A DNA stretch of 38,268 nucleotides from Candidatus Fermentithermobacillaceae bacterium (GTDB taxonomy: Bacteria; Bacillota; Sulfobacillia; Fermentithermobacillales; Fermentithermobacillaceae). This document shows, one piece after another, positions 29,310-38,248 of the stretch. Position 1 is the stretch's first letter; each line of letters starts with the position of its first letter. The notes beneath the pieces were generated by a model that saw only the letters and a program-made list of their open reading frames with translations, was not told the DNA's origin and ran no database searches. The stretch lies in NCBI GenBank assembly GCA_012841375.1, contig DUUV01000104.1:1-38268 (forward strand), in the 5' to 3' direction. Made by a program: the position numbers and the translations under genes.

Positions 29310-31484
29310 ATGCCTGTGGGTGTTCCCAGGAGTCTGAGCTTCTTCTATCTCTTCCCCTTGTACCGCACATTCTTGAACGAGCTCGGGGTAGAGTGGATGG
29401 AATCGCCTTTTACCTCGGAAGCGGATCTGAACCATCTCGACTTGTGTCCGACCGACGAGCCGTGTGTCGCCGTCAAGGCGGCGTTCGTCCACGTCGATCA
29501 CCTGCTCCGCAAAGGCTGTGAGAAGCTGTTTGTGCCGGCCGTTGTCTCCCTCTCGCGTACGGCCTATTGCTGTCCAAAGATGATGGGTCTTCCCGGAATG
29601 CTCAAATCTGCGTTTGGAGTGCCTGACGACGCGTTCGTGAGTCCCGTCATTGACATGCGCGACGACCCGAAGGGGTGGCCCCGGACATGGATCTCTGCCG
29701 CTCGCCGCCTGGGGGTCTCTCGGGAAGACACTGCCAGAAAGGCACTGGCAAAGGCTGTGCAAGCCTGGAGAGAGCATGAGGCTACGTGCGCAAGCACCGG
29801 CCTTTCCGCATGGGACATCCTCCGGGGCGGAACCCGGAAGCCGTCTCCATCCTTGGGGACAGACAAGTCTACTACTCCCGGACTGCACGCCAACCGCACG
29901 GGAGTCATGGGTCATTCCTACATCCTCCACGACGTATTCGGCAGGAGGCTGGTGGAACGGGTGAGGCAGTACGGGCCGGTTGTCACCGCAGAGAATGTGC
30001 CAGAAGACGACGCCGGGGCGGCTCTGGAGGGGATATTTGAGGCAGAGAAGCTCTGGTCGATCGAAGGCCATATCCTAGGCGCGGCTCTACACCTCATTCG
30101 CTCGGGAAAGGCCAACCGTCTGGTCTTCGTATCGGCGTTCTCGTGCGGTCCGGCATCGATCATAGAGAACTACATAGCAAAAGAGGCCGACGCCCGGGGC
30201 ATACCGCTTCTGAACCTGGCGGTTGACGAGCATTCGGGCGAGGCAGGGCTTTTCACGCGACTTGAGGCGTTCATGGATGCGACACATGTCCCTGAGCGGA
30301 GGTGGGCGTCGGCGTTGCCTGACTCACTTCAGCCCTGGGGAAACCCGGCACCTGAGGCACGCGGGCATAACCCGGGTCCCATCGGCCTCGTGGACATGGG
30401 CAATCTGCGCTATGCCTTGAGAAGCCTCTTCGCGGAGATGGGGTGCAACATGGTGATGCCTCCACCCCTCACCGAAGACATAGTGAGGCTCGGAAAGGAG
30501 ATCGCTCCTGAGTTTATCTGCTACCCGATGGTCACGCTCATCGGACAGATGAGGAAGCACGCCGAGGACGGGGTGCGCAAGATCGTGATGGTGCAGGGAA
30601 AGGGCAAGTGCCGGTTGGGTTGGTACGCTCAGGTAATGGAAGAGATCCTCCGGAAAAACGGTTACCCGGTCCGGGTGCTTTCGGTCGATTCGCCGCTTCC
30701 ACTGGGGAAGAACTGGCGGCCGTTTGTGGACTCCTACAGGGCTCTATCGGAGGGCGCGCCTTTCACCAAGGGGCTCAATGGGCTCAGAATCGCTCTCACC
30801 AAGATCGCGGCATCTGACAGGGCGGAGGATATCCTCCGGGAGACAAGAGCTTACGAGGCCGAACGGGGGCAGGGCGATAGGAGGTATGCCCGGTTCGCCG
30901 GCGAGCTGGATGAGGCCGGGACTCCCAGGGAAGTCAAGGCTGTGTTCAATGACTATTGTCGGGACATGCGACGGATTCCCAGGCTTCACGTGAACCCCCT
31001 CCGTGTGGCGGTCGTGGGCGAGGTTTATGTGGTGAACGAGCCCTTCGTCAACAAGGACGCCGAAAGGATTCTCGGTTCACTGGAGCAGCGGGTTAGGGTA
31101 TACAGGACTCTCAGCGTGAGTTCGTGGGTCGACTACCACCTCTTCAAGCTTCCTAGAGCGGTCAGGCAGTACAACGAAGTGGTCAAAGCCGCGGCCCCGT
31201 TTCTGGCGGTCAACGTCGGGGGGCACGGTCAGGAATCGGTCGGCGAGGCCGTGCTCGCCAAGACACTTGGGATGGACGGCGTCATCCACCTGTTTCCCTT
31301 CACCTGCATGCCGGAAATAATAGCCCAGAACATACTTGTCACGGTATCGAGGGAGCTGGATATCCCCGTCTTGTCGCTCATGATCTCGGAACAGACCGGG
31401 GTGGCAGGGCTAGAGACCAGGTTTGAGGCGTTCTGCGATCTGCTGGAAGGAAGGAGAAAGCAGCATTCGGCCAATGAGAGGTAG
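29310..31484 (+). CDS. Tandem DUF2229-like protein associated with acyl-CoA dehydratase activase
   Basis: This 724-residue protein consists of two related halves. The first (about 1-355) opens MPVGVPRSLSFFYLFPLYRT and has the Cys-rich LCPTDEPCVAVK and YCCPK. The second (about 356-715) opens GPIGLVDMGNLRYALRSLFA. Both resemble DUF2229/HgdB-like domains found next to or fused with activators of 2-hydroxyacyl-CoA dehydratases. The cysteines (46, 52, 87, 88) may bind an iron-sulfur cluster. In many Bacillota these domains are fused to the activator ATPase in one long polypeptide; here they are a separate subunit, with the ATPase encoded next. No dehydratase subunit genes (hgdAB, fldBC) are visible. 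ATG 29310 matches the family start; its SD AAAGGCGG is 12 bases upstream. Confidence 0.8.
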   Translation: MPVGVPRSLSFFYLFPLYRTFLNELGVEWMESPFTSEADLNHLDLCPTDEPCVAVKAAFVHVDHLLRKGCEKLFVPAVVSLSRTAYCCPKMMGLPGMLKSAFGVPDDAFVSPVIDMRDDPKGWPRTWISAARRLGVSREDTARKALAKAVQAWREHEATCASTGLSAWDILRGGTRKPSPSLGTDKSTTPGLHANRTGVMGHSYILHDVFGRRLVERVRQYGPVVTAENVPEDDAGAALEGIFEAEKLWSIEGHILGAALHLIRSGKANRLVFVSAFSCGPASIIENYIAKEADARGIPLLNLAVDEHSGEAGLFTRLEAFMDATHVPERRWASALPDSLQPWGNPAPEARGHNPGPIGLVDMGNLRYALRSLFAEMGCNMVMPPPLTEDIVRLGKEIAPEFICYPMVTLIGQMRKHAEDGVRKIVMVQGKGKCRLGWYAQVMEEILRKNGYPVRVLSVDSPLPLGKNWRPFVDSYRALSEGAPFTKGLNGLRIALTKIAASDRAEDILRETRAYEAERGQGDRRYARFAGELDEAGTPREVKAVFNDYCRDMRRIPRLHVNPLRVAVVGEVYVVNEPFVNKDAERILGSLEQRVRVYRTLSVSSWVDYHLFKLPRAVRQYNEVVKAAAPFLAVNVGGHGQESVGEAVLAKTLGMDGVIHLFPFTCMPEIIAQNILVTVSRELDIPVLSLMISEQTGVAGLETRFEAFCDLLEGRRKQHSANER

Positions 31485-31506
31485 AGAAGGAAGAGGGGCA
31501 ACTCCC

Positions 31507-32577
31507 TTGAGAGAGATCCCGGGGAAGGAGCATCCGGTCGGGCAGAGAACCCGGCAAGTGACGGCGACCGGTGACGTTCGGTTCCTCGGTGTAGACGTGG
31601 GTAGCGTCACCACGAAAATCGTGTTGACCGACCGGGATGGTCACATCATTTTCGAAGACTACATCCGGAACGAGGGCGGACCCATCTGGGCGATGCAGGA
31701 GGGGTTCAGGCGCCTTACCGAAGGTGGCTGGGTCGAAGGGATACGGGCTGTCGGCACCACGGGCTCCGGGCGCGAACTGGCCAAGGTCATAGTAGGGGCC
31801 GACGTGGTGAAGAACGAGATATCCAGCCACGCCAAGGCTGCCTCGTTCCTGTTTCCCGACGTTGGTACCCTAATCGATATCGGCGGCCAGGACTCCAAGA
31901 TCGTTTTCTTCAAGAACGGGTACCCTGTAGGCTTCAACATGAACACCGTCTGCGCGGCCGGTACGGGGTCGTTCCTGGACCACCAGGCTGCGAGACTGGG
32001 CATTCCCATCGAGGAGTTCGGCGATTGGGCCCTACGCTCTCGGACGCCCGCCAGGATAGCGGGGCGTTGCGGTGTCTTCGCCGAGTCCGACCTAATCCAC
32101 AAGCAGCAGATGGGCTACCGCAAGGAGGACCTTATCGCCGGCTTGTGCGCGGCCCTGGCCGCCAACTACATGAGCAACGTGGCCAGGGGACAGAAAATCC
32201 GCCCCAAGGTCGTCTTTCAGGGTGGGGTCGCGGCCAACGCCGGCATCCGCAAGGCTCTCGAAGAAAAACTGGGGCTCCCCATAACCGTGCCTCCGCACTT
32301 CAAAGTAATGGGGGCCTGGGGCGCGGCTCTCTTGGCTAGAGAGCGGGCCCTGGAAAACCCGTCGCGGCCCACGGCGTTTCGGGGAGTCGCCCGCATCGCC
32401 CTGTCAAGCGCCCGAAGCCGGGGATTCGAGTGCTCCGACTGCGCCAACTCCTGCGAGATCCAGGAGATCATCCTCGACGACAGGGTCGCTGCCCGGTGGG
32501 GCTCCAAGTGTGGGAAATGGGAGGACCTGGGCAGACGGTCTCCGGTAGCCCTGGAGGAAGCCGGAACTTGTCGCTGA
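31507..32577 (+). CDS. BadF/HgdC-type acyl-CoA dehydratase activase (ATPase)
   Basis: This ASKHA-fold ATPase of about 356 residues uses ATP to inject an electron into its partner enzyme. Visible features are the phosphate loop GVDVGSVTTKIVL, IDIGGQDSK, and the two cysteines that bind the bridging [4Fe-4S] cluster of the homodimer, in VCAAGTGSFLDH and RCGVFAESDLIH. GVAANAGIRKAL marks the adenosine-binding region. A C-terminal extension adds CSDCANSC and KCGKW, a possible second cluster site usually seen in the longer activases. Starts in frame are ATG 31474, TTG 31507 and GTG 31558. TTG 31507 has the best SD (GAAGAGGGG, eight bases away) and is preferred. The partner is presumably the tandem protein encoded just upstream. 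Confidence 0.87.
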   Translation: MREIPGKEHPVGQRTRQVTATGDVRFLGVDVGSVTTKIVLTDRDGHIIFEDYIRNEGGPIWAMQEGFRRLTEGGWVEGIRAVGTTGSGRELAKVIVGADVVKNEISSHAKAASFLFPDVGTLIDIGGQDSKIVFFKNGYPVGFNMNTVCAAGTGSFLDHQAARLGIPIEEFGDWALRSRTPARIAGRCGVFAESDLIHKQQMGYRKEDLIAGLCAALAANYMSNVARGQKIRPKVVFQGGVAANAGIRKALEEKLGLPITVPPHFKVMGAWGAALLARERALENPSRPTAFRGVARIALSSARSRGFECSDCANSCEIQEIILDDRVAARWGSKCGKWEDLGRRSPVALEEAGTCR

Positions 32578-32645
32578 GGTAACAGGCAAGTTCCTCTTTC
32601 CCGACGCCGCAACTCCTGCCGCGCCGCCAGGTCGTGCAAATGTTC

Positions 32646-33257
32646 TCAACAAGGCTTTTTCGCCACGAGTCCCTCCACATACTCGAGCAAGGCGCCTTCA
32701 ACGTACCGTGCGTATCCGCCCGGAGAGTCGATGAAGGTTACTACTCCTCCTTCGGGCACTTCTTCACCGGCGGCGCTTTCTATCCGCACGCCTTTCTTGA
32801 GGAGATCGCCCACGGTCATCTGACCCAAAGCGATCTCCTTGAGAAGCCTTAACGGCATGAAGAACAGGTGGCGCATTTTCTCGATGGGCTTTGGGGGTGT
32901 CCCGAGCCGGGCAGCGAAGACGCGTATCTCCAGATCCAGCGGATATCCCGGTGTGCGCTTGTGGACCGTTATCAGGGACCCGTCTGCGGAAAGGCCGGCT
33001 TCGGGCGTCATGCCTTCCGTCATCACCCAGGTCTTCGCGGACAAGACTATCTCAGGGCTCACCCCGGTCTCTTCGATACACTCGCGTACTGCGCATTCTT
33101 CGAACGATTCACCGGGCTCAACCTTTCCTCCGATCCCGGTGAGTTCAAGGGAGACTGTGCCGTCTTCGACGACGGTTCTCTTCAGGCCAAATACAGTGAG
33201 ACCTTCATGGAAGAGCATGAGCCCTGCTCCTCTGGGCCTCATGGGCTCATTGTCCAC
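32646..33257 (-). CDS. Nudix hydrolase
   Basis: This 203-residue protein has a complete Nudix box, GGKVEPGESFEECAVRECIE followed by ETGV, in which the RE..EE residues bind Mg2+. The opening PRGAGLMLFHEGLTVFGLKRT and the position of the box (about 44-66) match MutT/ADP-sugar-type enzymes that cleave nucleoside diphosphates linked to another group. The substrate cannot be told. The C-terminal 60 residues are longer than in the smallest MutT proteins. The start is GTG 33257, with SD GAGGAGG ten bases upstream on this strand. It is divergent from the YhaO/YhaN pair and convergent with the dehydratase activase gene. A house-cleaning role fits its DNA-repair neighbours. Confidence 0.9.
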   Translation of the reverse strand: MDNEPMRPRGAGLMLFHEGLTVFGLKRTVVEDGTVSLELTGIGGKVEPGESFEECAVRECIEETGVSPEIVLSAKTWVMTEGMTPEAGLSADGSLITVHKRTPGYPLDLEIRVFAARLGTPPKPIEKMRHLFFMPLRLLKEIALGQMTVGDLLKKGVRIESAAGEEVPEGGVVTFIDSPGGYARYVEGALLEYVEGLVAKKPC

Positions 33258-33421
33258 CGTTCGATCGCCTCCTCACGCCGAGGCGGGCTACCACGCCGTG
33301 GTGGAACAATGATTTGCACGCCTGGTTCGACAACTCCTGCGACCGCTTCGTGCCAGTCTCGTGTCGGCTTCGGGGCATACCGGGTTTGTCCCGCTAGGTC
33401 ACTGAATTGACCTCTGGGGTT

Positions 33422-33483
33422 ATAGATGGCCCTGGAGGGAAAGGATCTCTCAGAGTCGAAGTCTTTCCTCTGATGCCATCTAT
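33422..33483 (+). promoter_or_regulatory. Long stem-loop in the leader of the yhaO-like gene
   Basis: A perfect 9-bp stem pairs ATAGATGGC (33422-33430) with GCCATCTAT (33475-33483). Further inside, GGAAAG (33438-33443) pairs with CTTTCC (33463-33468), enclosing a small CTCT/AGAG hairpin. The structure ends 26 bases before the SD of the nuclease gene. No T-run follows, so it is more likely a regulatory or stabilising element than a terminator. Confidence 0.5.
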
Positions 33484-33523
33484 TTCGGCCAACCGTTTCC
33501 ATTCTGTTCGGAGGCACAAACCC

Positions 33524-34711
33524 ATGCTGAAGATCGTACATGCTGCCGATATCCACGCCGGGCGCCCGGCTTCCAGGGAACTGGATAGAGAGAAAGCATC
33601 CGTGAGGCGCAGGGAGATCGAGACCGGCCTTTCGCGCATCGCGGACCTGTGCAAGCGCGAAAAGGCGGACTTGCTGCTTCTCTCAGGGGATCTGTTCGAG
33701 CATTCCCACGTAAGAGCCACATGGGCCAGAGAGGCCAGGGAGGTCTTCCGGTCCCTGGACCAAACGAGAGTGTTCATAAGCCCAGGGAATCATGATCCCC
33801 TGGTCAGGGATTCTCTCTACAAGACAGCGGCATGGCCGGAAAACGTGACGGTGTTTGAGGGAGATGGGATGGGTGAAGTCGTCCTCCAGGACCTCAACAC
33901 CGTGGTCCACGGGCTGGGCTGGCGGACGTACCTGGAACACCGGAGACTCCTCAAGGGCTTTCGCCGGGTCCGGGAGGGTTCTTTCAACATACTGGTCATC
34001 CACGGCGATGTGGTGTGGAATCCTGCAGCTTCGGACAACGGCTCCCAGTATCTGCCCATCCATCCTGAGGACCTGGAAGGGTCGGGGATGGATTATGCCG
34101 CGCTAGGTCACATCCACGTACCGGGCCATTTCAACCTGGGAAAAGTGACCGCTGTTTACCCGGGGTGTCCCGAGCCGCTGGACTTCGGCGACAAGGGCGA
34201 GCGAGGGGTGTACCTTGTGAATGTGGGCGAACGAGCCGGCAGCGGCGACTCTCGCGTCTCGACCGAGTTCATACCAATGGCTCTCCGGCAAATGAGAAGC
34301 GAGGACCTGGACATTACGGGTTTGGACACGGTGGAACGCGTCCGAAATGCAGTCCTTGCCATCGGAGACGAAGCTTGCAGGAAGCGTGACCTTTGGGCAA
34401 TAAGGCTTACGGGTGTGGTGGAGCCGGAAATCGTGTTCGATATGTCTCTCTTGGAGCGGGAGTTGGGAAGCGATTTCTTCTTCCTCAGGCTCATTGCGGA
34501 CTACTCTCCCGGCTACGACCTGACGACCCTGAGCGATCCGCGGAATACCAGCCTTGAGGGACGTTTCGCCAGGCACCTCATGAGCCTCAGGGATGATCTG
34601 GCTAAGAGGGGAGAGGAGCGTTCGGCCCTTGTGGCGGACCTCGCGCTTCAATACGGTTTGGACGCGCTACGGCAGGGCAAAGTCATGCTTCGGAGGGGGC
34701 GGCATCGATGA
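33524..34711 (+). CDS. YhaO/SbcD-like DNA repair exonuclease (metallophosphoesterase)
   Basis: This 395-residue calcineurin-like phosphoesterase belongs to the Mre11/SbcD/YhaO group. Metal-binding motifs in order are DIHAGR (Asp9, His11), SGDLFEHSH, SPGNHD, VIHGD and LGHIHVPG. It would cut or resect DNA ends as the nuclease subunit of an Mre11-Rad50-like complex with the ATPase encoded next. The C-terminal 150 residues are the capping and partner-binding part. ATG 33524 is preceded by CGGAGG nine bases away and starts directly on the family sequence. The frame is open back to 33407 but crosses the stem-loop and lacks similarity. The stop overlaps the next start (ATGA), so translation is coupled. 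Confidence 0.92.
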   Translation: MLKIVHAADIHAGRPASRELDREKASVRRREIETGLSRIADLCKREKADLLLLSGDLFEHSHVRATWAREAREVFRSLDQTRVFISPGNHDPLVRDSLYKTAAWPENVTVFEGDGMGEVVLQDLNTVVHGLGWRTYLEHRRLLKGFRRVREGSFNILVIHGDVVWNPAASDNGSQYLPIHPEDLEGSGMDYAALGHIHVPGHFNLGKVTAVYPGCPEPLDFGDKGERGVYLVNVGERAGSGDSRVSTEFIPMALRQMRSEDLDITGLDTVERVRNAVLAIGDEACRKRDLWAIRLTGVVEPEIVFDMSLLERELGSDFFFLRLIADYSPGYDLTTLSDPRNTSLEGRFARHLMSLRDDLAKRGEERSALVADLALQYGLDALRQGKVMLRRGRHR

Positions 34712-37509
34712 AGATAAAGGCGCTTACTCCGTCGGCGTTCGGCAAGTTCCACGTATCCAGGCCCTTCGAGTTGTCTCACGGCCTCAACATCGTACGGGGC
34801 GACAATGAGGCGGGAAAATCGACCTTGGGCGCGTTCATACTCGGCATGTTCTACGGGTTCAAGAAGGAAGGCAGGACAAGGATATCGAGGCATCCGGAGT
34901 ACGAGCGTTACCGGCCGTGGACCGGGAACGACTACCGGGGAACGATTGTCTATGAGGACGGCTCCCGGACTTACCGGGTCGAGCGGTCTTTTGATCCGGA
35001 CATAGTACGCATCTACGACGACACGACCGGCGAGGACCTGACCCATCTATTCTCCCAGGACTCCAGGAAGGAATACGATTTTGCCCGCAGGCACCTTGGC
35101 CTGACCGCCAAGGAATTCCGCAACACCGTGTGGATCGCCCAGTTGGGGAGTCCCCAGGAGCCGGGGCTTGGAGCCGAGATCCAAGGCAAGCTTGAGGACA
35201 TCCTTCAAGGTGGGACCCAGGATGTCTCGCTGGTGCGCGCGCTGTCGGTCCTCACCGACGAGAGATCGAAGATCAAGGCCCCACGGAGCGTCAAAGCCAA
35301 ACTGGACCTTGTCCAACAAGAGATAGCCGAGCTCAATCAAGAGCTCAAGGCCGCCAATGAACGGGCAGAGGAGCTCAGGGGCTGGCTCATCGAGGCCTCG
35401 GACCTCGCGAAGGAGAAGGAACGCCTGGAAGACACGGTTGCGCAGGGAGAGAGGGAACTCGCGCGACTCCGCTATGTAATGCTGAAGAGGCTCCTCACAG
35501 AGACCGAAGAGATTGAAGGCCGCATGGACGAAGCCAAGGCTCGTCTGGCGGAGATCGAATGGGCGAAGGACGTCCCGCCGGGGGCCGAGCAGCAATATCA
35601 GGCTCTCAAGCAGGAGAGAGATATCATCTCCAGGCGGGCGGCGGAGGCCAGGGATGAGATCGCGCGGCTGGAGGGAAGGGCCAAGGAGATAGAGGCCGGA
35701 CTGGCTGCACCCGGTTCTGCCTCCCAAGGCGGCATTGATGAGGCGACCCTGGTGTCGCTACATTCCAGGTACTCCACTGCGAAAGCCGCTGCCTCACGGA
35801 GTGAGCGCGCCGCCAACGACGCCCGAAGGGAGCTCAGGGCCCTCGAAGAGGAGGGCAGGGCCAAGGGGTATCCGGACGAAGAGTTCGACAAGGACATACT
35901 CAAGGAAGCCGAAGACCTCCAAGAGACCGTGCTATTGGCCGAGAGGACGAAATCCCAGATGGATGTGGAGGTCGAACGGGCAAGGTCTCTGGTGGCCTCG
36001 AGAAGGTCGGGAAGCCCGGCCGGATGGCTCTATGTCCTCGCGCTGGCGTCCCTGGGCATCGCAGTGGCCCTGACCGTAATGGCCATGCCGATGAGCTGGG
36101 CAGCGTTTGGGGTCTCCCTGGTTCTCTTGGCTGCAGGGGTTTACCGTCAGAGCGCGGCAACCAGGCTGCGACGCGAGGATGAGGCGGCTCTTGCTCAGAA
36201 GGAACAAGAGGTAGAGGAGCAAGTGGGGCGGGTCCAATCGGCCAAGAGGGCGCTCCAGGAGTATCTGGCAGTCCTTGGCGCCCGGTCGGTAGAGGAACTC
36301 AGGGCGGTGGCCAGGGAGTTGGATGCCTTCCGCGCCCGGCTGGCTGCTGCCAAGGACCGGTATGAGATGGCCCACAAGTACTGGTTCGAAGCTTCCCAAG
36401 AGTTCTCCACGATAGAGCAGGAACTGGTGGGCATACTTAAGACTTTGGGATGCCTGGAGGGAGGCGAGGCGGTCAACGACGGCGCGGTGAACTTGGGGAG
36501 GCGCAAGTTGGCCAAGGTTGCCTCTGACAAGAGAAACCTTGAGGTGCTGAGGGAGCGGATCGGCGAGACCCGGGAGCTCCTGAGCGGGTTGGAGGAGCGG
36601 CTTTCCGGCGTAGAAGTGAAGGAAAAGGCTGTACTTGCCGCCTGTAGAGCCAGCTCAGTCGCCGGATTGGAAGAGAAGTTGGCCGCCAAGGAGGAGTACG
36701 ACGAGGTCGCCAGGACGCTCTCCGAGTATGCCGGCAGGAGAGACGCCCTCCTGTCCGGGCGTGATACGGCCGAGATCCTTGAGGAAGTGGCCGCCCTGGA
36801 GGCCGACCCGGCGATTGGCTCTCAAGAAGTCCTGGAAGACGAGGTCTTGCAGGGCTCTTTCTCGGAAAGTGACTATGAGGTCAAGAGGAGGGCTCAGGAC
36901 GGGCTCAAGTCGCGTCTGGGAGAGCTGAGGTCGAGGCTGGCGGCTCTCGAAAACGGCATCCGCCTGCGGACCGAGGACGGTAGACCGGTCTCTGAGATAG
37001 AGGAAGACCTAGCCCGAAAGCAGGCCGTCGAAGAGGCACTCATGCTGGACCGTGAAGCCCTCGACTTGGCCCACGACACGCTCTCGGAACTATCCAAGCG
37101 TTTGCGGCGCGAGTTCGCTCCGGCGCTCAACAAGCGTGTAGGTGAGATCTTGGGCAAGATCACGTCGGGCAAGTACTCCGACATCAGAATATCGCCCGAT
37201 CTCGAGATGAGCGTGGTCCATCCTGAGACAGGCAGCCAGAGAGAGGCGTCGCTCTTGTCCGGAGGCACCGTGGACCAGTGCTACTTCGCTCTACGTGTGG
37301 CCATCGCCGAGGCGATCACGAAGAAGGACGAGCTCCCGTTCTTCCTCGACGACTCTTTCGTGCAGTATGACGACACCAGACTGGCCGGGGCGCTGGAAGT
37401 ACTCGCCACGCTGGCCGTCAAACATCAGATCGTGATCTTCTCCTGTCACGGCAGAGAGGAGACCATAGCCAAGAGTCTCGGGATCGAGTACCGGAGGATC
37501 GAACTGTGA
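34708..37509 (+). CDS. YhaN/Rad50-like SMC-type ATPase with membrane hairpin
   Basis: This 933-residue partner of the exonuclease has the ATP-binding head split between the two ends. N-terminal Walker A is GDNEAGKST (about 32-40). The C-terminal signature is LLSGGTVDQCYFALR, followed by Walker B LPFFLDDSF. Between them lies a long coiled coil of about 700 residues. Unlike Rad50, it carries two membrane helices at about residues 439-480 (GWLYVLALASLGIAVALTVM and WAAFGVSLVLLAAGVY), as described for YhaN-type proteins, and would tether the complex to the membrane. The Walker B end is DDSF rather than the DEPF-like form with a catalytic Glu. Its ATG overlaps the yhaO-like stop by four bases. Confidence 0.9.
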   Translation: MKIKALTPSAFGKFHVSRPFELSHGLNIVRGDNEAGKSTLGAFILGMFYGFKKEGRTRISRHPEYERYRPWTGNDYRGTIVYEDGSRTYRVERSFDPDIVRIYDDTTGEDLTHLFSQDSRKEYDFARRHLGLTAKEFRNTVWIAQLGSPQEPGLGAEIQGKLEDILQGGTQDVSLVRALSVLTDERSKIKAPRSVKAKLDLVQQEIAELNQELKAANERAEELRGWLIEASDLAKEKERLEDTVAQGERELARLRYVMLKRLLTETEEIEGRMDEAKARLAEIEWAKDVPPGAEQQYQALKQERDIISRRAAEARDEIARLEGRAKEIEAGLAAPGSASQGGIDEATLVSLHSRYSTAKAAASRSERAANDARRELRALEEEGRAKGYPDEEFDKDILKEAEDLQETVLLAERTKSQMDVEVERARSLVASRRSGSPAGWLYVLALASLGIAVALTVMAMPMSWAAFGVSLVLLAAGVYRQSAATRLRREDEAALAQKEQEVEEQVGRVQSAKRALQEYLAVLGARSVEELRAVARELDAFRARLAAAKDRYEMAHKYWFEASQEFSTIEQELVGILKTLGCLEGGEAVNDGAVNLGRRKLAKVASDKRNLEVLRERIGETRELLSGLEERLSGVEVKEKAVLAACRASSVAGLEEKLAAKEEYDEVARTLSEYAGRRDALLSGRDTAEILEEVAALEADPAIGSQEVLEDEVLQGSFSESDYEVKRRAQDGLKSRLGELRSRLAALENGIRLRTEDGRPVSEIEEDLARKQAVEEALMLDREALDLAHDTLSELSKRLRREFAPALNKRVGEILGKITSGKYSDIRISPDLEMSVVHPETGSQREASLLSGGTVDQCYFALRVAIAEAITKKDELPFFLDDSFVQYDDTRLAGALEVLATLAVKHQIVIFSCHGREETIAKSLGIEYRRIEL

Positions 37510-37570
37510 CGTCTGGAGAGGACGTGGCCAAGGGGGCTGAAGACGCGGACGTATTCCCCCGGTGAGCGAC

Positions 37571-38248
37571 CTACTCCGGGTAGTCCACTTTCAGCCTGGC
37601 AGGCGGGGTGCCTTTCATCACAAATCTCCACGGGTAGTGCTTTGCCTCCCCTGAGTTGCCGATTCCCACTCGCTTTGTCACCAGGTACTCAGGTCGTTTG
37701 TCCATCCCGTCCGGCGGCCTCGCTACGAAGAGGTCGCATTCATCCTGGCCAGGCTTGTTGACGTCCGCCGGCGTCCGGCCCTCTGCCGTCAGGACGGTCC
37801 CATTGTCGGCTCCCGTGATGGCCAGAGCCTGACACAGTCTCCCAGGTCCTTCGGCAAGGGGAAGCATGCCGTTTCGGCGTTTGGTCATGAGAGGAATCCC
37901 GCACACAGGCTCGATGGCACGTATGAGCACGGCGTGGGGAATTCCTTCGGGGGCCGCCACCACATTCAGCATCCAGTGCATGCCGTAGGTGAAGTAGACG
38001 TAGGCGCGTCCCGGGGGGCCGTACATGACCTCATTCCGCTTTGTCCTCCGCCCTCCGAAGGCGTGGCACGCCCGGTCTTCGGGAGCCTCATAGGCTTCAG
38101 CCTCGATTATCCTGCCGGCCGTCAAGCCTTCGGCTGTCCGTCGTGCCAGTATCATGCCCAGGAGCCGCGGAGCCAGTTCCAGGGCGCGGACAGAGCAAGA
38201 TTCCGCCGTGAGGCGAGGGAGAGCCAGGATGTCGTCCTCTGCAAACAC
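37571..38248 (-). CDS. DNA-3-methyladenine glycosylase, AAG/MPG family (5' end near window edge)
   Basis: At least 225 residues of an alkylated-purine DNA glycosylase are encoded. The family core is clear: GRIIEAEAYEAPEDRACHAF, with the catalytic Glu51 (in EAEAY), then RRTKRN, MYGPPGRAYVYFTYGMHWMLNVV and EGPGRLCQAL. It flips out damaged purines such as 3-methyladenine or hypoxanthine and cuts the glycosidic bond. GTG 38248 is the last start visible, but the frame stays open to the window end (RRAKHI upstream), so the true start may lie outside. No SD is evident at 38248. It converges with the YhaO/YhaN genes; with the Nudix gene these form a small DNA-maintenance neighbourhood. Confidence 0.9.
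   Translation of the reverse strand: MFAEDDILALPRLTAESCSVRALELAPRLLGMILARRTAEGLTAGRIIEAEAYEAPEDRACHAFGGRRTKRNEVMYGPPGRAYVYFTYGMHWMLNVVAAPEGIPHAVLIRAIEPVCGIPLMTKRRNGMLPLAEGPGRLCQALAITGADNGTVLTAEGRTPADVNKPGQDECDLFVARPPDGMDKRPEYLVTKRVGIGNSGEAKHYPWRFVMKGTPPARLKVDYPE

Noticed and set aside
29302-29310. Two-codon ORF (ATG TCG TAA) overlapping the start of the DUF2229-like gene
   Set aside because: The TAATG overlap is attractive, but a nine-base ORF is expected often by chance and nothing else supports it.
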